Assembly (NCBI GenBank): GCA_963730285.1
Contig: CAVSQY010000008.1
Coordinates: 281,880 to 345,879, forward strand
Length of the DNA stretch: 64,000 bases
Origin: JARDZU01 sp963730285
Lineage (GTDB): Bacteria > Actinomycetota > Acidimicrobiia > Spongiisociales > ZC4RG35
Reading direction: 5' to 3'
Shown here: positions 35,726-45,147 of the stretch, in pieces
How positions within the stretch are numbered: position 1 is the first letter of the stretch
How the letters are laid out: every line of letters starts with the position of its first letter
Position numbers and translations under genes: made by a program
Notes under the pieces: model-generated
What the model was told of the DNA's origin: nothing
Seen by the model: the letters and a program-made list of their open reading frames with translations, nothing else
Databases searched by the model: none

Positions 35726-36925
35726 TCAGCTCCTGACCCAGATCCCGATGGACGCAGGTCGCATCGTCTCGGTCACAGCTGTGACCCACTCATCGGCGAG
35801 ACCGTTGAGGTCAGTCCGATCCTTGAGTGAGGCGACGAAGCCGTCCACCACTCGCTCGGCGTCATAACGCGTTCGGTAGAACTTTCGGTCGACCCAATGC
35901 AACAACCGGCGACGGACCGGGTTGAAGAGGGCTGCGACAGCCAATGTGGAACCGGCCACGAACAGAGGTGACTCGCCGCCGAGCCGCGTGGGCAGCCAGG
36001 CCGCCCCAGCCGCGTAGACCACCACCAGGAGCCCGATCACCAGCACATATCCGACGGTGCGGGAGATGATCCGATCGATCTCGAACAATCGATAGCGAAA
36101 CACTGCGACGGCGATGGCCAGCGGGACCATGAGGGTGGCGGCTCCAAATAAGCGTTGGCGGCGAACCCGACCACCGATAGGGCTCCTGAGGGCGAATCGG
36201 GGAGATTGCCCGAGATCGTGTACCCGACGACGAAGATCGCAACGGTCGACAGGAGCCACTTCAACTGATGACGCTTGATTGTGTCCCCCCTCCGGTAACG
36301 CAGGATCAGCGCCGCCACACCCGAGACGCTGAGGAGGACCAGCGCCGGCGTCCATAGGATTTCGAACCAGGGCCCAAAGACGTCCTCGCCCAGGAATCCG
36401 ATCGGGTTTGCGACCGTCCAATTGGCATCGAGCGGGCCAACTCGCTCGGAGAATGCCCCGAAAAAGAGCATGAAGGCCATCATCGCCACCTCCAGGGCGA
36501 CCAGCACTCGCCAACGTCGGCTGAGGAGCCTGCCGTCCGGGAACACCATGAAGAGCAGGAAGAGCGGGTAGATGAAGTAGATCCGAACTCACGGACGACG
36601 CGGCGATGATCGCCACCTGTGGCCAGAACCCGTGCACCGGAGGCGTCCAACTGGCTAGGGTAAGGGTAACCAGGACCGATCATCGCTGCGAGAGAGAGCG
36701 AGGGCGGTGCCGATGATCAGGAGCAGCCAACCCACGGAGTTTCGCGGATGTCGGTTGAGGATCGCAGCCGCCGTAATCGCGTGATGCCGGAACAGCGACA
36801 GGGCGAATGAGGGGGTCGGAACCCAGGGCAGTGTCGGTGTTGGCGACAATAAGACACCAGGGGCCAACACGGTCGCCACCGCGATCGACCATGCGAACCC
36901 CAGATAGCAGTCGGGCCCACTTCAT
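35726..36925 (-). pseudogene. Decayed relative of the 2978-4255 multi-pass membrane protein
   Basis: Pieces of one membrane protein lie in successive different frames. Reading from 36925: MKWARLL, then GFAWSIAVATVLAPGVLLS and ILNRHPRNSVGWLLLIIGTA (to about 36660), then FMVFPDGRLLSRRWRVLVAL (from about 36560), ILRYRRGDTIKRHQLKWLL, and finally AVFRYRLFEIDRIISRTVGY to WVRS at 35726. At least four frame switches (near 36905, 36660, 36590 and 36150) are needed. Order and motifs match the intact protein at 2978-4255. Four breaks in 1.2 kb argues for real decay rather than sequencing error. Confidence 0.8.
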
Positions 36926-36993
36926 CACATGATGATCAGGGCTCTACCGTTACGAGTCAGTTACGAGGTCGGCCGGACGAGCCGAGGCTATCT

Positions 36994-37356
36994 CTAGGAG
37001 AAGGAGTTCCCACAACCGCAGGTGCGGGTCACGTTGGGATTCTCGATGGCAAAACCGGCGCCCATGAGTCCGTCCTTGTAATCCAAGGTGGAGCCTTTGA
37101 CCATCTCGGCACTCTGGGGGTCGACGACCACTCGTATATCCCCGAACTGCTCGACGATGTCGTCGTCGTCGATCTGGCTGTCGAAGTACATCTCGTAGGA
37201 GAAACCACTGCACCCGCCTGGCCGAACCGCCATGCGCAACGCCAAACCGGGCTCATCCTCGGACGCGATCAACTGACCGATCTTCTCCACGGCGAAGTCA
37301 GTGACCTTGACCGTCTTGTCGGGCCTGTTGGACTTGATGCTTAGGATCTGTGTCAT
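36994..37356 (-). CDS. A-type iron-sulfur cluster carrier (IscA/ErpA family)
   Basis: The 120-residue protein delivers Fe-S clusters to apo-enzymes. The three conserved cysteines are in RPGGCSGFSYEM and TRTCGCGNSF at the C-terminus. The fold signature VTDFAVEKIGQLIASE at the start and DYKDGLMGAGFAIENPNVTR are typical. It is divergent from the Mrp-type ATPase gene 72 bases away, another Fe-S carrier. Confidence 0.94.
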   Translation of the reverse strand: MTQILSIKSNRPDKTVKVTDFAVEKIGQLIASEDEPGLALRMAVRPGGCSGFSYEMYFDSQIDDDDIVEQFGDIRVVVDPQSAEMVKGSTLDYKDGLMGAGFAIENPNVTRTCGCGNSFS

Positions 37357-37428
37357 CTCTCTGACCTTATTGCCTGTTCGGACATTGTAACCGCGATCTA
37401 GGGGGCGACCATTCCCACTACATCAGTA

Positions 37429-38592
37429 GTGGAAATTACCATGAGAGCCGAGATGGTCACCCGTGAAGACGTCCTCCACACCCTCGAGGGTGTCCGTGAC
37501 CCCGAGTTGGGCGGCAATGTCGTCGAGCTCGGGATGATCAGCGACGTCACCATCGACGGGTCGACCGTTGACATCGGTCTCGCCCTCACCATCGCCGAAT
37601 GTCCGATGCGCAACCAGATCGAGAACGACACGTTGAGGCGGGTCGAATCGATGCCGGGCGTCGACCAGGTGAATGTGCGGACAACCGCGATGACCAAGAA
37701 GCAGCGCGCCGAGCTGATGTCCGTGGCCCGGAGCCGTGCCCGGGAGAACGCCGAGCCGACCCAGGTCTCGCCTACCACCCGGGTGATCGCGGTCAGCTCC
37801 GGGAAGGGCGGGGTCGGAAAGTCGTCGGTCTCGGTCAACCTGGCCGTATGCCTGGCCCAGGAGGGATTTCGGGTCGGGCTGCTCGACGCCGACATTTGGG
37901 GCTTCTCCACCCCGAGGATGCTGGGTGTCGAGGGTCGCCTGGAAGCCAGCGAGGAGACCAAGCTCATCAAACCGGTGGTCGCCCAGGGTGTCAAGCTCGT
38001 GTCCACCGGCCTGATCATCGAGTCTGAGGAGACCGCTCTGATGTGGCGGGGGCTGATGCTGTCCAAGGCAGTCGAGCAGTTCCTCAAACAGGTCGAGTGG
38101 GGTGAGCTGGACTACTTGGTGATCGACATGCCACCTGGCACCGGTGACATCCAGATGGCCCTGACCAGGCTGCTTCCCCAGGCGGAGATGGTGGTGGTGA
38201 CCACACCACAGAGGGCGGCACAGAAGGTTGCGGTGCGCGTCGCCGATATGGCCCGTCGCTCGCACATGCCGATCGTCGGGGTCATCGAGAACATGGCCGG
38301 CCTGGCCTGCGAATGCGGGCGAGTCCACTCGGTGTTCGGCCAGGGCGGAGGTCAGGAGCTGGCCGAAGACCTGGGGGTGCCACTGATTGCATCGATACCG
38401 CTCGACACACACGTGGTTCCCGGCGGTGACTCGGGACGGCCCGTGGTGACCTCGGCACCTGAATCACCCGCCGCGGTTGCCTTACGCGCCGCCTCGGATC
38501 AGATCATCAAGCTGGTCCCGCCAGCTGACATGGAGACCTGCACGGGCCGTATCGCCAAGCTCCTGGTGGAACTCGAGGAGATCCCGGCATAG
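37429..38592 (+). CDS. Mrp/NBP35-family Fe-S cluster carrier ATPase
   Basis: This 387-residue protein has an N-terminal MIP18/DUF59 domain (LHTLEGVRDPELGGNVVELG, residues about 13-90) and a ParA-like P-loop domain. Walker A is SSGKGGVGKSSVSVNLAV, switch motifs are GLLDADIWGFSTPRML and VIDMPPGTGDIQMAL, and a Cys pair sits in GLACECGRVHSVFG. Known relatives (ApbC/Mrp) assemble or transfer Fe-S clusters. The start is at GTG 37429, with ATG 37441 or 37450 as alternatives. Confidence 0.92.
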   Translation: MEITMRAEMVTREDVLHTLEGVRDPELGGNVVELGMISDVTIDGSTVDIGLALTIAECPMRNQIENDTLRRVESMPGVDQVNVRTTAMTKKQRAELMSVARSRARENAEPTQVSPTTRVIAVSSGKGGVGKSSVSVNLAVCLAQEGFRVGLLDADIWGFSTPRMLGVEGRLEASEETKLIKPVVAQGVKLVSTGLIIESEETALMWRGLMLSKAVEQFLKQVEWGELDYLVIDMPPGTGDIQMALTRLLPQAEMVVVTTPQRAAQKVAVRVADMARRSHMPIVGVIENMAGLACECGRVHSVFGQGGGQELAEDLGVPLIASIPLDTHVVPGGDSGRPVVTSAPESPAAVALRAASDQIIKLVPPADMETCTGRIAKLLVELEEIPA

Positions 38593-38605
38593 ATTTCGTT
38601 GGTGC

Positions 38606-38635
38606 ACCGGACCGGCCGATAACCCCCGGTCCGGT
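38606..38635. terminator. Bidirectional terminator between convergent genes
   Basis: This is a perfect 10-bp stem (ACCGGACCGG paired with CCGGTCCGGT) with a 10-base loop. It lies between the stops of the Mrp gene (38592) and the RDD gene (38650). There is little T-run, but position and stability fit a shared terminator. Confidence 0.7.
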
Positions 38636-38649
38636 TCACTCGAGAGCTA

Positions 38650-39126
38650 TCAGGCGGCTGGCTTGGGTGGCATCCAGAGATCGACTGAGAAAGGCTTCTT
38701 CTCGATCCCCTCGACCACGTAGGTGCCCATCACCTTGTCCGCAATCGTTTGACGCTGCGCATCGACGATTGGCAGTAGCCATCCGAGGCCGCACACGATC
38801 CCGTCTATCAGGTGGGCCACCTTGCGCGCCATGCCCGACCCCGAGCCAATCAGCTCACCCGTGGCATTGACGACGCGTGTCCCCATCATCGCCTTGCCCG
38901 GAGTCTGCCCGGTGACACCGTCCAGATGACCCAGATAGAGCCAGTAGGCAATGCCGAGCACGCCGAACAGCGACGAGACGACCACGCTTCGAAACAAGAG
39001 AGCCTCGACTATGAGGACGGGCAGATAATCGATCAGCCATCCGAGGGCGCGGGTTCCCCACGATGCAAGGTTGGCCGGGGTGGATACCGGCTGGTTCTCG
39101 GGGAACTCCGGTGGTGGAGTGGTCAA
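38650..39126 (-). CDS. RDD-family membrane protein
   Basis: This protein of about 158 residues starts at a TTG (complement of 39124-39126) with AGGAGG nine bases upstream; a frame beginning at an ATG 36 bases earlier would contain that ribosome site. The N-terminus is Pro-rich (TTPPPEFPENQP). The RDD domain has LGWLIDYLPVLIVEALLFR, YWLYLGHLDGVTGQTPGKAM, GTRVVNATGE and AHLIDGIVCGLGWLLPI. The role is unknown; RDD proteins are small membrane proteins, some linked to transport. Confidence 0.85.
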   Translation of the reverse strand: MTTPPPEFPENQPVSTPANLASWGTRALGWLIDYLPVLIVEALLFRSVVVSSLFGVLGIAYWLYLGHLDGVTGQTPGKAMMGTRVVNATGELIGSGSGMARKVAHLIDGIVCGLGWLLPIVDAQRQTIADKVMGTYVVEGIEKKPFSVDLWMPPKPAA

Positions 39127-39354
39127 GGTCTCGTTCCTCCTAGTGTGTTGCTGGTCTCGCATTGAAGCATCGTCGGTTTCGGGATGGCGACCAAACTCCT
39201 TCGTTTTCGGGCCTCATTCTCGAATATGACCCCGACGGCGGGGCACTAGTCACAATGGACTTCTCACTAAGGGTCCTTTAATGACCACTCTCGGTGGTCG
39301 AAGATGGACAGGAACGTGCCAAAGCGTGGGGGCTTAGGGGAGCGGAGGCCAGAC

Positions 39355-39388
39355 CGAAAGAGGACCTGCAAAGGTCCTCTTTCGTTTT
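39355..39388 (+). terminator. Strong intrinsic terminator; also follows the M23 gene on the other strand
   Basis: This is a perfect 12-bp stem (CGAAAGAGGACC with GGTCCTCTTTCG) with a six-base loop, followed by TTTT on the plus strand. No plus-strand gene is visible upstream back to 39127. On the minus strand it lies just after the M23 peptidase stop (39390) but lacks a clear T-run. It may be a bidirectional terminator, or end a small plus-strand RNA in 39250-39354. Confidence 0.75.
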
Positions 39389-39389
39389 G

Positions 39390-40580
39390 TCAGCCGCAGA
39401 TCGACTTGACCAGGGGATAGGGATCGACCGCCGAGCCACCATGCGGGTGATACTCGAAATGGAGATGCGGTAAGTAGTCCGGAGCATTGCCGGAGCTCCC
39501 GACAGAGCCGATCACCTGCCCGGCAGAGACACTCTGGCCAACTGAGATGTCGGCATAGCTCTCGAGATGGGCATAGAAGAACTGATCGCCATTGTTCGCC
39601 TTCAGCCAGATGGCGAGGCCGCTGAGGCTGCCAGTGGTCAATCGGCGGATCGTCCCGTCGAATATCGCCACCAAAGGGGTGTTGCGGGCAGCGATCATGT
39701 CCACACCCTCGTGCCGGCGCCCACCTGATCTGGGCGCGCCCCAAGTGTCAGTGAACGAAACGGCACCGGCCACCGGGCATGCTCCACCGCTCGAAGGTGG
39801 TGGCGTGGCAGTGGCGGGGACCGTCGTCGTGGTGGCCACCGGCGCAGTTCCTTCGCTCCCCTGGCTCCCAGACGTGGTTGTGACCGGTTTTGTCGTCGTT
39901 GTCGTGGCGTTGCGCGCCGCTTCCTCCGCAGCCTTCCTGGCGGCTTCCTCGGCCGCTTTTCGGGCCGCCTCTTCCTCGGCCTGTCGTTGCACGAGACTGT
40001 CGTACACGACCTGAGCCTCCACTAGGCGGTCCTGCAGCTGGCCGGCCTTGTGCTCCAGGTCGGCGGTCACCGCCGCCTGCTCGGTCGACGTCTCCGCAAG
40101 TCGGGTCGTTTGACGATCGAGCTCGGTGCGCAGGGACTTCAGCTGGTTGATGACGTCGAGCTGTGACCCGTTGACCTGATCCAGGTACTGCCGGCTCGCC
40201 TCGAATCCCTCACTGCTGGCGTTGAACAAGATCTGAAGGTTGGCGCTGCTGGTAGAGCCCATGTACATCTCAACGGCCACCTCCTCCAATCGATGCTCGG
40301 TGTCGACGATCTTGACCTCAGCGATGTCGATCGATGAGTTGAGATCGGCGATTTCGGTCTCCAGGGCGAATTGGCGTGACCATGCGGCCTGTACTTCGGC
40401 GCCGAGGGATTCGGAGTCGGCCAGGATCCGGTTGACCTCCGCGCGGGCGCGGGCAACGTCTTCGTCGGTGACTTCGGCCAGAGCAGGCAATGCAGCCAAT
40501 GCCATGACGAGGACGGCAGCGATGGTCCGTGTGAGGCGCTTCACGAGTTCAAGGGAGGGTGGCCGCGAGATCACGGCCAT
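39390..40580 (-). CDS. Secreted coiled-coil M23 peptidase (EnvC/NlpD-like)
   Basis: This 396-residue protein has a signal peptide (LTRTIAAVLVMALAALPALA). A coiled coil follows (about residues 38-235, with heptads such as KSLRTELDRQTTRLAETSTE and an EEEAARKAAEEAARKAAEEA repeat), then a Thr/Pro linker and a LytM domain. Metal-binding motifs HEGVDMIAARNTPL (H-x3-D) and LPHLHFEYHPHG (HxH) are complete, so it may be an active endopeptidase or an amidase activator at division. The start at 40580 overlaps the upstream hydrolase by 10 bases. Confidence 0.9.
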   Translation of the reverse strand: MAVISRPPSLELVKRLTRTIAAVLVMALAALPALAEVTDEDVARARAEVNRILADSESLGAEVQAAWSRQFALETEIADLNSSIDIAEVKIVDTEHRLEEVAVEMYMGSTSSANLQILFNASSEGFEASRQYLDQVNGSQLDVINQLKSLRTELDRQTTRLAETSTEQAAVTADLEHKAGQLQDRLVEAQVVYDSLVQRQAEEEAARKAAEEAARKAAEEAARNATTTTTKPVTTTSGSQGSEGTAPVATTTTVPATATPPPSSGGACPVAGAVSFTDTWGAPRSGGRRHEGVDMIAARNTPLVAIFDGTIRRLTTGSLSGLAIWLKANNGDQFFYAHLESYADISVGQSVSAGQVIGSVGSSGNAPDYLPHLHFEYHPHGGSAVDPYPLVKSICG

Positions 40581-41317
40581 CCCCAGGCTATCCGGCCCTG
40601 TTCAGCCAGCAAACCGGCGTGAGCGGTCACCGAGACCTCGGCGAGCTCGTGGAGAGCAGGGGAAACGTCCGAGTAGACGATCTCGACCACTTCCCGAACG
40701 GTGCGGGCGCCCCCGGATATTGCCTGATAGATCTCCTCGTGACGCTGGCGACGATGCTCCAGGTACCAGTCGATCACCGCATCGGGCTGATCCATCTCTT
40801 CCCCGTGGCCCGGCAAGAGCCGCTCCAGGCCGGTGTGTCTCAACTTCTGCAGCGAGTCCAGGTAGGGGCCCATCCGCTCGACCATTACAGACGAGCCCCC
40901 CATGATGTGATCTCCGGTGAAGACGACATTCGCCACCCGGAAACAGAGATGGTCGTCGGAGTGGCCCGGTGTGTGGAGAATCTGGAGACCCAGCGACCCC
41001 ACCTCGATCGAGTCGCCCTCCCCCACCCTCAGATCGGGATCGAATTCAGGCCCCGGGGCAAACCCGATGGCCGGGACCTCCAAGTGTCGAGCCAGGGGGT
41101 TGGCGAGTGGGGCATGATCCAAGTGGGTGTGGGTGACCAGGACGGCGACAGGTCTTCGCCCCTCGACCAGCCTGAGCAGCCCATCCTTGTGTGAGCTGTC
41201 CTTCGGGCCCGGGTCGATCACGACGACCGCCCCACTCCCATCATCGAGTAGCCAGGTGTTGGTGCCAGGGCCGGTGAAAGGGCCCGGGTTGTTGGCGAGT
41301 ACGCGTTCGATCTTCAT
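40571..41317 (-). CDS. MBL-fold metallo-hydrolase (LACTB2/glyoxalase II-like)
   Basis: This 248-residue metallo-beta-lactamase-fold enzyme has the metal motif VTHTHLDHAPLANPLA (HxHxDH), a third His in ILHTPGHSDDHLCFR and the bridging Asp in VVFTGDHIMGG. NPGPFTGPGTNTWLL near the N-terminus and LLPGHGEEM near the C-terminus are typical of the LACTB2-like branch. The exact substrate is unknown. It overlaps the Nudix gene by four bases. Confidence 0.88.
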   Translation of the reverse strand: MKIERVLANNPGPFTGPGTNTWLLDDGSGAVVVIDPGPKDSSHKDGLLRLVEGRRPVAVLVTHTHLDHAPLANPLARHLEVPAIGFAPGPEFDPDLRVGEGDSIEVGSLGLQILHTPGHSDDHLCFRVANVVFTGDHIMGGSSVMVERMGPYLDSLQKLRHTGLERLLPGHGEEMDQPDAVIDWYLEHRRQRHEEIYQAISGGARTVREVVEIVYSDVSPALHELAEVSVTAHAGLLAEQGRIAWGWP

Positions 41318-42033
41318 GGCCCGTCACCGGGGATGTGAACAGGCACGATGGACCCGTCACCCATGACTGTTGGCTTGACCAGGGAACGGCCATCGGCGCC
41401 GCGAGCCGAATTCAAGGCGTCCTGTATCCCTCGTCGTTGGGCAAGCCAGCGCAGATGAGCGACCGTGGGTGTGAACATTTGCAACTCGTCGTCCTCATAC
41501 ATGTCCAAGGCGGCGGCGGGCGCCAACCACATATGACCGACCAACTCGTCGCGGTCGATGCGCACTTCGGACGACCCGTCGCCATCGGCCAAGTAGAATC
41601 TGGTGTCGTAGCGTTTAGGGGCGAAGTCCGGTGTCACCCAACGCGAGATCATCACCAGAGAGCCACCATCCAGGATCAGGCCCGAATCGGCCAAAGCGGT
41701 CATCAATGCCTGGCCTTTGGCGTCCGGCGCCGACTTAGGGCCGGAGGTGGTGAGGGCGATGCCGGTCTCCTCGGCCAGCTCGCGGAGCGCCGCAACGCGA
41801 TAGACGTGGTCGGGTGTCGAGCCCGACACCACCGACCGAGCAAGCTCCGAGTCGTCCGAGTGGTCGACACCTCCCCCCGGGAAGGCGGTCAGGCTCCCGA
41901 AGAAGCCGCGGTCGGAGCGAGTGACCATCAGCACTTCCAGGCCAACGCGCTCGCGCAACAAGAGAACTGTGGCGGCGGGGCGAGGTTCGACCGGAGTCTG
42001 GGGCACCAACACATGGTATGACCTTCCTGGCAC
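41314..42033 (-). CDS. Nudix hydrolase
   Basis: This 239-residue protein has a Nudix box: FPGGGVDHSDD, then VAALRELAEETGIAL, with the catalytic REx2EE. The insertion between G and REx2EE is longer than the classic 23-residue box, like RppH-distant or NUDT19-type CoA pyrophosphatases. The substrate is unknown. It is divergent from selA with only 10 bases between start codons, so their promoters must overlap the coding regions. Confidence 0.85.
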   Translation of the reverse strand: MPGRSYHVLVPQTPVEPRPAATVLLLRERVGLEVLMVTRSDRGFFGSLTAFPGGGVDHSDDSELARSVVSGSTPDHVYRVAALRELAEETGIALTTSGPKSAPDAKGQALMTALADSGLILDGGSLVMISRWVTPDFAPKRYDTRFYLADGDGSSEVRIDRDELVGHMWLAPAAALDMYEDDELQMFTPTVAHLRWLAQRRGIQDALNSARGADGRSLVKPTVMGDGSIVPVHIPGDGP

Positions 42034-42043
42034 ACTTCATCTT

Positions 42044-43387
42044 GTGACAGATGCGAACCCATATCGCGACCTGCCTCGGGTCGAGCAGCTGGTGGCACGA
42101 TTGGCACAGCACGGATTGCCGCGGCGATTAGCGGTGGACACTGCCCGGACCGCCCTCGATCTGGCGCGCGCCGCCATCGCCGAGGGCGGGGGCCCAGACG
42201 TCGGGCAACTCGCCGACGACCTGGCCATCTCGCTGAGGCGCACCTCCGTCACACCAGTCATCAACGCCAGCGGGGTGCTGCTCCACACCAATCTGGGTCG
42301 GGCAGTGCTCTGTCCCGAGGCAGTCGAGGCCGCGGCTGCGGCCGCCCGCTCATTCACCAACGTGGAGCTCGATCTCGACACCGGCGATCGGGGGAGCAGG
42401 GGCGCCTACCTGCGGAGCCTCCTCACATCCTTGACCGGCGCCGAGGACGCGATGGTGGTGAACAACAACGCAGCAGCCATCTTGCTGACTTTGGCTGCAC
42501 TTGCCCGGGGGCTCTCGGTTCCGGTGGCGAGGGGCGAGATGATCGAGATCGGCGGCTCCTATCGCCTCCCTTCGGTCATGGAGGCAGGTGGCGCACATCT
42601 GGTGGAGGTGGGCACCACCAACCGCACCAGGGTCGGCGACTTCACGACCGCTCTTCAAATCCATCGCTGCGGGGCCGTGCTGCGTGTCCACCCATCCAAC
42701 TATCGGGTGGAAGGATTCGTCGAGGAGGTCCCGCTGGTCGACCTGGTCACCGTGACACACCGCGCCGGTCTGGCATTGATTCACGATGTCGGCTCGGGTC
42801 TCCTCGATGCCGAAGCTCCTTGGCTTCCCCAACCGCGTTCGGATTGGCTGGCCGATGAGCCTGGAGTGAGGCAATCGATCGAAGCCGGTGCCGACTTGGT
42901 GACCTTCAGCGGCGACAAGCTGCTCGGCGGGCCGCAGGCCGGGATCATCGTCGGCAACCGGGAGGCCGTGAACCGCCTGCGGCGCGATCCCCTGGCCAGG
43001 GCGTTGCGGGTAGACGCTATCACCGACGCGGCCCTCGGCGCGACGTTGGCGGCCTACGCCGACGATCGGGTGACGGACATACCGTTCTGGCGTCACGTCA
43101 GCCTCGATGGCGAAATCCTTGCCGCACGGGCGCGGGCTGTCGCATCCGCACTCGGGGGCGAGGTGAGAGACGGGACGACGGTGATTGGGGCCGGCAGTGT
43201 CCCGGGCAAGGGCATCGTCACACCCCAAGTGGTCCTGCCGGGCGAGGACCACCTTTTCCAACGTCTGCTCGGGTGGGAGCGCCCGATCTTGACCCGACGA
43301 TTCGGAAAGGACCTGTGGATCGACCTTCGGGCCGTGGAGCCCGATGACGACCGCCAGATCGCGAGCGCGGTGGCCAGTTGCCGCTGA
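42044..43387 (+). CDS. selA: L-seryl-tRNA(Sec) selenium transferase
   Basis: This 447-residue PLP enzyme converts Ser-tRNA(Sec) to Sec-tRNA(Sec) with selenophosphate. The N-terminal domain is YRDLPRVEQLVARLAQHGLP. Typical core motifs are VINASGVLLHTNLGRAVL, NNNAAAILLTLAALA, HPSNYRVEGFVEEVPL and the PLP lysine in TFSGDKLLGGPQAGIIVG. I choose the GTG at 42044 since homologous sequence begins there. It overlaps selB by 10 bases. Confidence 0.95.
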   Translation: MTDANPYRDLPRVEQLVARLAQHGLPRRLAVDTARTALDLARAAIAEGGGPDVGQLADDLAISLRRTSVTPVINASGVLLHTNLGRAVLCPEAVEAAAAAARSFTNVELDLDTGDRGSRGAYLRSLLTSLTGAEDAMVVNNNAAAILLTLAALARGLSVPVARGEMIEIGGSYRLPSVMEAGGAHLVEVGTTNRTRVGDFTTALQIHRCGAVLRVHPSNYRVEGFVEEVPLVDLVTVTHRAGLALIHDVGSGLLDAEAPWLPQPRSDWLADEPGVRQSIEAGADLVTFSGDKLLGGPQAGIIVGNREAVNRLRRDPLARALRVDAITDAALGATLAAYADDRVTDIPFWRHVSLDGEILAARARAVASALGGEVRDGTTVIGAGSVPGKGIVTPQVVLPGEDHLFQRLLGWERPILTRRFGKDLWIDLRAVEPDDDRQIASAVASCR

Positions 43388-45132
43388 TTGGCACGGCCGG
43401 GCACGTCGATCATGGCAAGTCGACCCTGATCAAGGCCTTGACCGGGCGGGACCCAGACCGTTGGGACGAGGAAAAGCGCCGGGGACTGACCATCGATCTT
43501 GGCTTTGCCTGGACGACCCTCCCCAGCGGGGTCGAAGTCTCTTTCGTCGACGTGCCGGGGCACGAGCGATATCTGAAGAACATGTTGGCCGGGATCGAGG
43601 CCATCGACGTGGCCCTCTTCGTGGTGGCGGCCGACGAAGGGTGGATGCCCCAATCCGAAGAGCACCTGGCCGTCCTCGATCTACTCGGCATCGAGCGAGG
43701 CGTGGTCGCTCTCACGAAGATCGATGCCGTCGACGAGGAAACCACCGAGCTGGCCACACTCGAGATCCAGGATCGACTTGCAGGGAGCCGATTGCACGAC
43801 TCTCCGATCGTGGCGGTCAGTGGTCGCACCGGGGAGGGTGTTGACCAGCTCCGAACTGCCCTCGGCGAGCTTGCCGCAGGAGTCGCAAGTGGAGGCGAAC
43901 GGCCGCGGCTTTGGGTCGATCGCGCATTCTCGGTGGCCGGCGCCGGCACCGTGGTCACGGGGACCCTCACCGAGGGCCCCCTCGAGGTCGGCCAGGAGAT
44001 CACGGTGTTCCCGTCCGAGGCCACCGCCCGAATTCGAGGGATGCAGAGCCACGAGCACGAACTGGACCGAGCCGAGCCTGGTCGGCGCCTGGCCGTGAGC
44101 CTCGGAGGCGCCGACAAGACTGGGACCCCGCGTGGGTCCATGCTCGGGTTGGCCGGTCAATGGAGCCCCACCAGCCGCTTCACGGCGCGTCTGGCTCTCG
44201 CCCGTTATGTCGAGGTGTTCCCGGACAAGGGTTCGTTTCACCTCCACATCGGTAGCGGCGCGTTGCCGGCAAGAGTCCGAATACTCGAGGACGACCTGGG
44301 ATTGATCTCGATCGCGGAAGAGTTGCCGCTGCGATCCGGTGATCGATTCATACTGAGAGAAACCGGCCGAAAGCTGGTCGTCGCGGGCGGGATCCTCGTT
44401 GATCCATCACCGCCTAGGGGGCGCAGGTCGATCCTGGCGTGCCCTCAGTTCGACCCCCTCGGGTCAGCGGACTCGATTGCCACGGCACTGTTGGCAGGGC
44501 GTGGCTTGGAACAGGTGGATCGTCTCGAGGCTCAATCAGGCGGCGGCCAACCGACAGGCGCCATCAGGGTCGGCTCCACTGTCGTCACTCCTGACCGGTT
44601 CGGGGGATACGGCATCGAAGCGGTGGAGATGGTGCAAGCACACCACGACAAGCACCCTCTGCGGCCAGGTATCCCCCTTGCGACCCTTGCGACCACGTTG
44701 GCGATATCCACCGAGCTCACCGATCGACTGGTTCAAGATTCCGACCACCTGACGAGGAACGGGCCGGACGTGGCCGTGATCGGCCATCGACAGGAGATGA
44801 CCGGTGAGATGAGAGAGCGATGGGCGCGGGCACGGGATCTGTTGGCACCGTCGCTCAGCGTCCCGAACGTGTCGGAGCTCGGCCTCGATCAAGAGCTACT
44901 CCATCTCCTCGGCCGAACTGGCCAGCTTGTCAGAGTCTCGGCCGATCTCGCCTTTCTCCCCGAGCAGATGGCGGAGATCGAGGACGAGCTGGCAAAGATC
45001 GGTTCACCCTTCACCGTGGCGCAGTTCCGTGACGCGACTGGGCTGACGCGGAAGTATGCAATCCCGATCCTGGAATGGGCGGACAACCAGGGCATCACCC
45101 AGCGGCAGGGGGACACCCGGATCTTGAGATGA
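43378..45132 (+). CDS. selB: Selenocysteine-specific elongation factor
   Basis: This 584-residue GTPase delivers Sec-tRNA(Sec) to UGA codons marked by a SECIS element. It begins at a TTG inside the selA 3' end. G motifs: GTAGHVDHGKSTLIKAL, TIDLGFAW, DVPGHERYLKNMLAG and VALTKIDAV. The C-terminal winged helices that read SECIS are recognisable from MTGEMRERWARARDLL to the end, including FTVAQFRDATGLTRKYAIPI. Pairing with selA shows a selenoprotein pathway; selC and selD are not in this window. Confidence 0.95.
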   Translation: MPLIGTAGHVDHGKSTLIKALTGRDPDRWDEEKRRGLTIDLGFAWTTLPSGVEVSFVDVPGHERYLKNMLAGIEAIDVALFVVAADEGWMPQSEEHLAVLDLLGIERGVVALTKIDAVDEETTELATLEIQDRLAGSRLHDSPIVAVSGRTGEGVDQLRTALGELAAGVASGGERPRLWVDRAFSVAGAGTVVTGTLTEGPLEVGQEITVFPSEATARIRGMQSHEHELDRAEPGRRLAVSLGGADKTGTPRGSMLGLAGQWSPTSRFTARLALARYVEVFPDKGSFHLHIGSGALPARVRILEDDLGLISIAEELPLRSGDRFILRETGRKLVVAGGILVDPSPPRGRRSILACPQFDPLGSADSIATALLAGRGLEQVDRLEAQSGGGQPTGAIRVGSTVVTPDRFGGYGIEAVEMVQAHHDKHPLRPGIPLATLATTLAISTELTDRLVQDSDHLTRNGPDVAVIGHRQEMTGEMRERWARARDLLAPSLSVPNVSELGLDQELLHLLGRTGQLVRVSADLAFLPEQMAEIEDELAKIGSPFTVAQFRDATGLTRKYAIPILEWADNQGITQRQGDTRILR

Positions 45133-45147
45133 GGGAGTCGGCCGGGC

